8,899 bases of DNA from Deltaproteobacteria bacterium (GTDB lineage Bacteria; Desulfobacterota_C; Deferrisomatia; Deferrisomatales; JACRMM01), in NCBI GenBank assembly GCA_016218905.1, contig JACRCS010000325.1, forward strand, positions 1 through 8,899, written 5' to 3'. This document shows, piece after piece, positions 6,110 to 8,899 of this stretch. Within the stretch, counting starts at the first letter, position 1. Every line of letters starts with the position of its first letter. The notes under the pieces are model-generated. The model did no database searches and was not told the DNA's origin. It saw only the letters and a list, made by a program, of their open reading frames with translations. A program made the position numbers and the translations under genes.

Positions 6110-8523
6110 CAAACCGCCTCCACCGGGAGCGCCCTCACCACCAACAACGCAGCCCCATAGAGTCCGGCACCGACCGAAAGCGTCGCCGTATACCCGAAGT
6201 TCATCGCGACCAGCACGGAACCGAGGGACCCCAGGACGCTTGCCGCCCCATTGACGGCCCACGCCCACGGGACCAGCTCTCGGGAGCGCGCGCCCAGGAG
6301 CGCGATGGCGCCGGGAAACGGAACCCCGAGGGTGAAGGCCAGCGGCAGGAGCAGACCGGTGGCCACAGTCCACCGCAAGGCATCGGGAAGAGGGAGCGCC
6401 GCAGTGAGGAGCCTGGGGACTACGAGCGCTTGGAGGAGTCCCAACGCCGCTGCACTCAGCAGGACCCACTGAAGGCGCGTTCGGGTGCTCGCGACAGATC
6501 CGGATACCAGGCTCCCCGCGCCGCCCCCGAGCAAGAAGGCGAAGAGGGTAGCAGTCGCCGCGTAGACCGGGTGGCCGAGGAAGAGGGAGAGCCGCTTCAT
6601 GGTTCCGATCTCCAGGGCCATATACCCGAGCCCCACCAGGGCAGCATAGGAGAGAGTCGCCGCAGATCGGGTTCCAGCCCCGGGCAGGACACGCACCATC
6701 ACGAGGGGCGCGAGAAGGGCCGTGACCGTCAGGACCGCCAGAATTCCGAAGGCGGCCCGCAGAATCTCCGCCCCGCGGTCGTCAAACCCCACCCGGTGGG
6801 GCAGATGGCCGCGCAGAAAGTCCCACGGACGCACCGTGTAGTAGAAGAACGGGCGGTCGTCGGTGGGAGGAGAAACGTCGAAGGGAAGACCCACCAGGGC
6901 CTCGTTGAGGGTCGGCGCGTCGAGAAGCCGCGACAAGGCGGTCTCCCCCCCAGGCGACGGGTAGACGAACGAGAAGCTCAACTCCCTCGCGAGCGCGGCC
7001 AGCCGCGCATCATCCGCCGGTGTGAAGGGCGCCTTGCACACGAGGACGTTCGCGAGCCCCCGATCGGAGACGACTCGGACGTGGGCACCGGGCCGAGAAA
7101 CACCTTCTCGGTCGAGCAGCGCCCGCGCCAGAGCGGTGAGCCTCAGGGCGCGCTGCTCGTAGCTGAAGCGACTCAGCGAAAGGATTCCGTTCGGAGACAG
7201 GCGCCGCCAGTAGTCTTGAAACGCCTCGACCGTGTGAAGAAGATCTTCGGAAAGGGTGAAGGCTCCGGCCGCCGGCGGAAGACGCCCGAAAAGCGCCGAT
7301 GCCTCCACCACGTCGTAGGTCTCCGTATCCAGGGCCGCGAACCTGCGACCGTCTCCCACCGACAGGTCGACACGGGGATCGGAGTAAGGTCTGCCCGTGA
7401 ACCCCTGAAAGGTCTCCTGGACCATTTCGACCACCTGGGGGTTGATCTCGACCGCCCTCACCTGGGCCCCCGGGAAGGAGAGCGCGATCCACACGTCCTT
7501 GCCCCCCCCGGGACCGAGGATGAGGGCTCGGGGCCGTGGGCGCAACTGGTAGGCGAGTGCCACGAGATTCGACCGAAAGTACTCCGGAGTGGCTCGCGAC
7601 ACGCGGCCGTCGTAGAGATTCGTGTATCCCGAATCGTCGACGACGAGGCCGACCTGGTCCGGCGTGGGCCCGGAATAGGACCGGGAGAGACCGAAGGCCC
7701 TACCGAGCTCACCCGCAGGAAGTGGAAACGCGGCGACCCGACTCATGGTGTTCCAGCGCACGGCAAGAAAGCGAGGCTCGTAGAGCCCGCGCGCAAAGGG
7801 GACCTCAGCCCCTCCGGAGACATGGGCCCACGCCCCCACCCCCAGCGCCAGCGCTGCGAGCACCAGCGAGACTCTCCGCAGCCCGGGCCCTGCGGCGAGA
7901 TCCCTCGCCCCGAGAAATCCCAAGAGAGCGGCCGCGCACAAGGCGGCGGGAGCGGACACGCGGCCCAGGAGCAAGGGGAGAGCGAGGCAGCCGACGGCCG
8001 AGCCGAGAAACGTGGCGGCGTAAGGTGCCTGGACGCGCGGAGCGGCCTGGACGAGGAGGCCGGCCGTCGCCACTCCGGCGGAGAAGAACGGAAGCCCTGC
8101 CACGCAGGCCAGTGCTCCAAGCCGAAGCCCGAAGCTCGCTGCCATCCCCGACCCCCGGGACCGGGAAAAGGGCTCGTAGAATGGCTGATGAAACGGAGCC
8201 AGCGTCGCCCGCGCCACGGCGGGGTCTGCCCTCACCCATGCCATGAAGGCGAGGAGCACCAGCACCGCGACGCCAAACCCCGCCGCCCACCAGCCCGGGG
8301 CCCTGCCCTGGCCCGTCCCGGGAACGCACCCCACGACCACACCGCCCGCTCCGAGGCCCAAGAGGGCCAGCGCAATGGCGAGGCTGGCAAAGTGGTACCA
8401 CATCATCACGGAGAAGACGCGCATCAGCAGCAGTTCGTAAAGGAGAACTCCCGCCGACAGAAGGAAGAGCCCCCGGAGCTTCCCGAACGCAACCCCGCGG
8501 ACCTTTGGCGACGCGAAACCCAC
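6109..8523 (-). CDS. Membrane-fused spermidine-synthase-like protein
   Basis: 804 residues, GTG start at 8523 (first start in an otherwise long open frame; GAGGAG nine bases upstream). Architecture: an N-terminal multi-pass membrane region (about 16-232), a soluble spermidine-synthase/methyltransferase-like Rossmann domain (about 250-590), and a C-terminal multi-pass region (about 600-804). Family marks are WNTMSRVAAF (257-266), a glycine-rich nucleotide loop ILGPGGGKD (335-343), acidic E359 in VEIN, GDGRRF (390-395) and the AFTLSEDLLHTVEAF segment (421-435). Authentic SpeE has a catalytic DSTD-like motif after YDV; here the equivalent stretch reads YDVVEASALFG, so spermidine synthesis is unlikely. 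A modified decarboxy-SAM or SAM-binding transferase, or a transporter-like role, is possible; no substrate can be named. It is the first gene of the probable operon and the only one without a cleavable export signal. Confidence 0.92.
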   Translation of the reverse strand: MGFASPKVRGVAFGKLRGLFLLSAGVLLYELLLMRVFSVMMWYHFASLAIALALLGLGAGGVVVGCVPGTGQGRAPGWWAAGFGVAVLVLLAFMAWVRADPAVARATLAPFHQPFYEPFSRSRGSGMAASFGLRLGALACVAGLPFFSAGVATAGLLVQAAPRVQAPYAATFLGSAVGCLALPLLLGRVSAPAALCAAALLGFLGARDLAAGPGLRRVSLVLAALALGVGAWAHVSGGAEVPFARGLYEPRFLAVRWNTMSRVAAFPLPAGELGRAFGLSRSYSGPTPDQVGLVVDDSGYTNLYDGRVSRATPEYFRSNLVALAYQLRPRPRALILGPGGGKDVWIALSFPGAQVRAVEINPQVVEMVQETFQGFTGRPYSDPRVDLSVGDGRRFAALDTETYDVVEASALFGRLPPAAGAFTLSEDLLHTVEAFQDYWRRLSPNGILSLSRFSYEQRALRLTALARALLDREGVSRPGAHVRVVSDRGLANVLVCKAPFTPADDARLAALARELSFSFVYPSPGGETALSRLLDAPTLNEALVGLPFDVSPPTDDRPFFYYTVRPWDFLRGHLPHRVGFDDRGAEILRAAFGILAVLTVTALLAPLVMVRVLPGAGTRSAATLSYAALVGLGYMALEIGTMKRLSLFLGHPVYAATATLFAFLLGGGAGSLVSGSVASTRTRLQWVLLSAAALGLLQALVVPRLLTAALPLPDALRWTVATGLLLPLAFTLGVPFPGAIALLGARSRELVPWAWAVNGAASVLGSLGSVLVAMNFGYTATLSVGAGLYGAALLVVRALPVEAV
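6117..6121 (-). promoter_or_regulatory. Ribosome-binding site deciding the start at 6109
   Basis: GGAGG seven bases before the ATG at 6109. It lies inside the end of the preceding coding region and rules in favour of this start over longer in-frame extensions. Confidence 0.78.
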
Positions 8524-8532
8524 GTACCCGTT

Positions 8533-8538
8533 CTCCTC
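8533..8538 (-). promoter_or_regulatory. Ribosome-binding site for the spermidine-synthase-like gene
   Basis: GAGGAG with a nine-base spacer to the GTG at 8523. It supports that GTG as the start; no earlier start codon exists in this frame before an upstream TAG. Confidence 0.75.
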
Positions 8539-8560
8539 AGAGCTCCGGGAACCCGGAACA

Positions 8561-8603
8561 GAAAACGGGCCCGCCGCCTTCCCGAAGAAGCTGCGGCAGG
8601 CCC
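8561..8603 (-). terminator. Rho-independent terminator or attenuator hairpin
   Basis: On the minus strand, an 11-pair outer stem (GGGCCTGCCGC with GCGGCGGGCCC, one G-U wobble; plus-strand arms 8567-8577 and 8593-8603) is followed inside by a four-pair CTTC/GAAG stem with a five-base TTCGG loop. The stem is followed directly by GTTTTC, a short four-T run. Orientation fits termination of the ASPIC/UnbV transcript. The T tract is short, so leaky termination or attenuation of the following operon cannot be excluded. Confidence 0.72.
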
Positions 8604-8667
8604 GCCGTGCGAAGCAATGGAGATGGCTGTCGCCCGACCGCCGGCCAGGAGTGAGGTCAGGAGAACG

Positions 8668-8899
8668 CTAGCGCTTCGCGACACCAATGGGCTCCGCCAC
8701 TGTCAGGACGCGGCCGGGTCGTACCCCCTCGATCACCCGGCGTGTGCCGCTGGGAAAACGAACCTCCACCGTGTACGTCTTGGTCGCGTCCAGCCCGAAG
8801 TGAAGCTCCTGCGGAGGCTGCGACACGAACCCCGAGCTCGTCTGCAGATCCCCCATCCCCGCCAGCCGTTTCCCCTCCCGCACCCACACCCGGGACCCC
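8668..8899 (-). CDS. ASPIC/UnbV-domain protein, C-terminal end only (5' end outside window)
   Basis: The frame is open from the right edge to a TAG at 8668-8670, giving the last 76 or so residues. The visible part matches the ASPIC/UnbV C-terminal module usually placed after FG-GAP/VCBS propeller repeats in CRTAC1-like extracellular proteins: RVWVREGKRLAG, LQTSSGFVSQ, LHFGLDATKTYTVEVRFPSG (a typical landmark is HFGLG...VEVRWPSG) and VLTVAEP. The propeller part would lie upstream, outside the window. The internal GTG at 8889 is not a credible start because conserved sequence is already in progress there. The gene is separated from the downstream operon by 144 bases with a terminator-like hairpin, so it probably belongs to another transcription unit. 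Confidence 0.85.
   Translation of the reverse strand, partial: GSRVWVREGKRLAGMGDLQTSSGFVSQPPQELHFGLDATKTYTVEVRFPSGTRRVIEGVRPGRVLTVAEPIGVAKR

Larger units (their letters stand above)
1..8523 (-). other. Probable eight-gene envelope operon
   Basis: All eight genes are co-directional. Junctions from 5' to 3': one-base TGATG overlap at 6109, four-base GTGA overlaps at 5048-5051, 4002-4005 and 2944-2947, a four-base gap at 2041-2044, a seven-base gap at 972-978, and direct TAGATG contact at 230-225. No terminator-like hairpin was noticed inside the run. This points to co-transcription and translational coupling. The operon may extend beyond the left edge. Confidence 0.85.
8524..8667. other. Intergenic region between ASPIC/UnbV gene and the operon
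   Basis: The only non-coding stretch of note. It holds a terminator-like hairpin (8561-8603) and the ribosome-binding site of the next gene. I see no confident -35/-10 promoter pair; GC-rich sequence makes this hard by eye. If the hairpin terminates fully, a promoter would have to fit in the roughly 40 bases left before the start codon or lie upstream within 8604-8667. Confidence 0.7.

Noticed and set aside
5048..6469. Extended N-terminus of the first three-domain protein beginning at 6469
   Set aside because: The extra 120 residues overlap the conserved 3' coding region of the membrane protein and precede a genuine signal peptide that starts at 6109 with a good ribosome-binding site.
1..8899. 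CRISPR array, tRNA, rRNA, insertion sequence or phage genes
   Set aside because: Looked for direct repeats with spacers, clover-leaf-like segments, transposase motifs and terminal inverted repeats; none could be supported by eye.

Overview
The window is GC-rich DNA in which every supportable gene lies on the minus strand, so transcription runs from high to low coordinates. It suggests a Gram-negative, didermal bacterium. Several proteins carry lipobox signal peptides, ribosome-binding sites are of the GGAGG type, GTG starts are frequent, and stop and start codons overlap or abut. The family mix (ASPIC/UnbV, membrane-fused spermidine-synthase-like, carboxypeptidase-regulatory-like beta-sandwiches, ethylbenzene-dehydrogenase-type haem domain, beta-helix, HEAT) is of a kind seen in GC-rich soil or sediment phyla. 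I cannot fix the phylum from the sequence.

Layout, right to left. (1) 8899-8668: the C-terminal end of an ASPIC/UnbV-domain protein that begins outside the window. (2) 8667-8524: the only intergenic space of note, holding a strong hairpin followed by a short T run, read as an intrinsic terminator or attenuator. (3) 8523-6109: an 804-residue membrane protein with a central spermidine-synthase-like Rossmann domain. (4) 6109-2944: three consecutive secreted proteins (353, 349 and 353 residues), each made of three related beta-sandwich repeats. (5) 2947-2045: a parallel beta-helix lipoprotein with a calcium-loop motif. (6) 2040-979: a haem-binding protein of the ethylbenzene-dehydrogenase gamma-subunit type with a CxxxCH motif. 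(7) 971-228: a fourth, two-repeat beta-sandwich lipoprotein. (8) 227-1: the start of a short-repeat (HEAT-like) lipoprotein that runs off the left edge.

Genes 3 to 8 look like one operon of eight genes. Junctions are a one-base overlap, three four-base GTGA overlaps, gaps of four and seven bases, and one direct stop/start contact. Seven of the eight products have export signals and the eighth is an integral membrane protein, so the whole operon appears to serve the cell envelope. The most notable feature is the set of four paralogous beta-sandwich proteins (eleven domains) sharing a GP-x(3)-GD-[LV]-Y-like signature, encoded with one haem-domain protein and one membrane aminopropyltransferase-like protein. 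I propose an uncharacterised envelope assembly, perhaps redox-linked. The function is inference; the gene calls and domain resemblances are read from the sequence.
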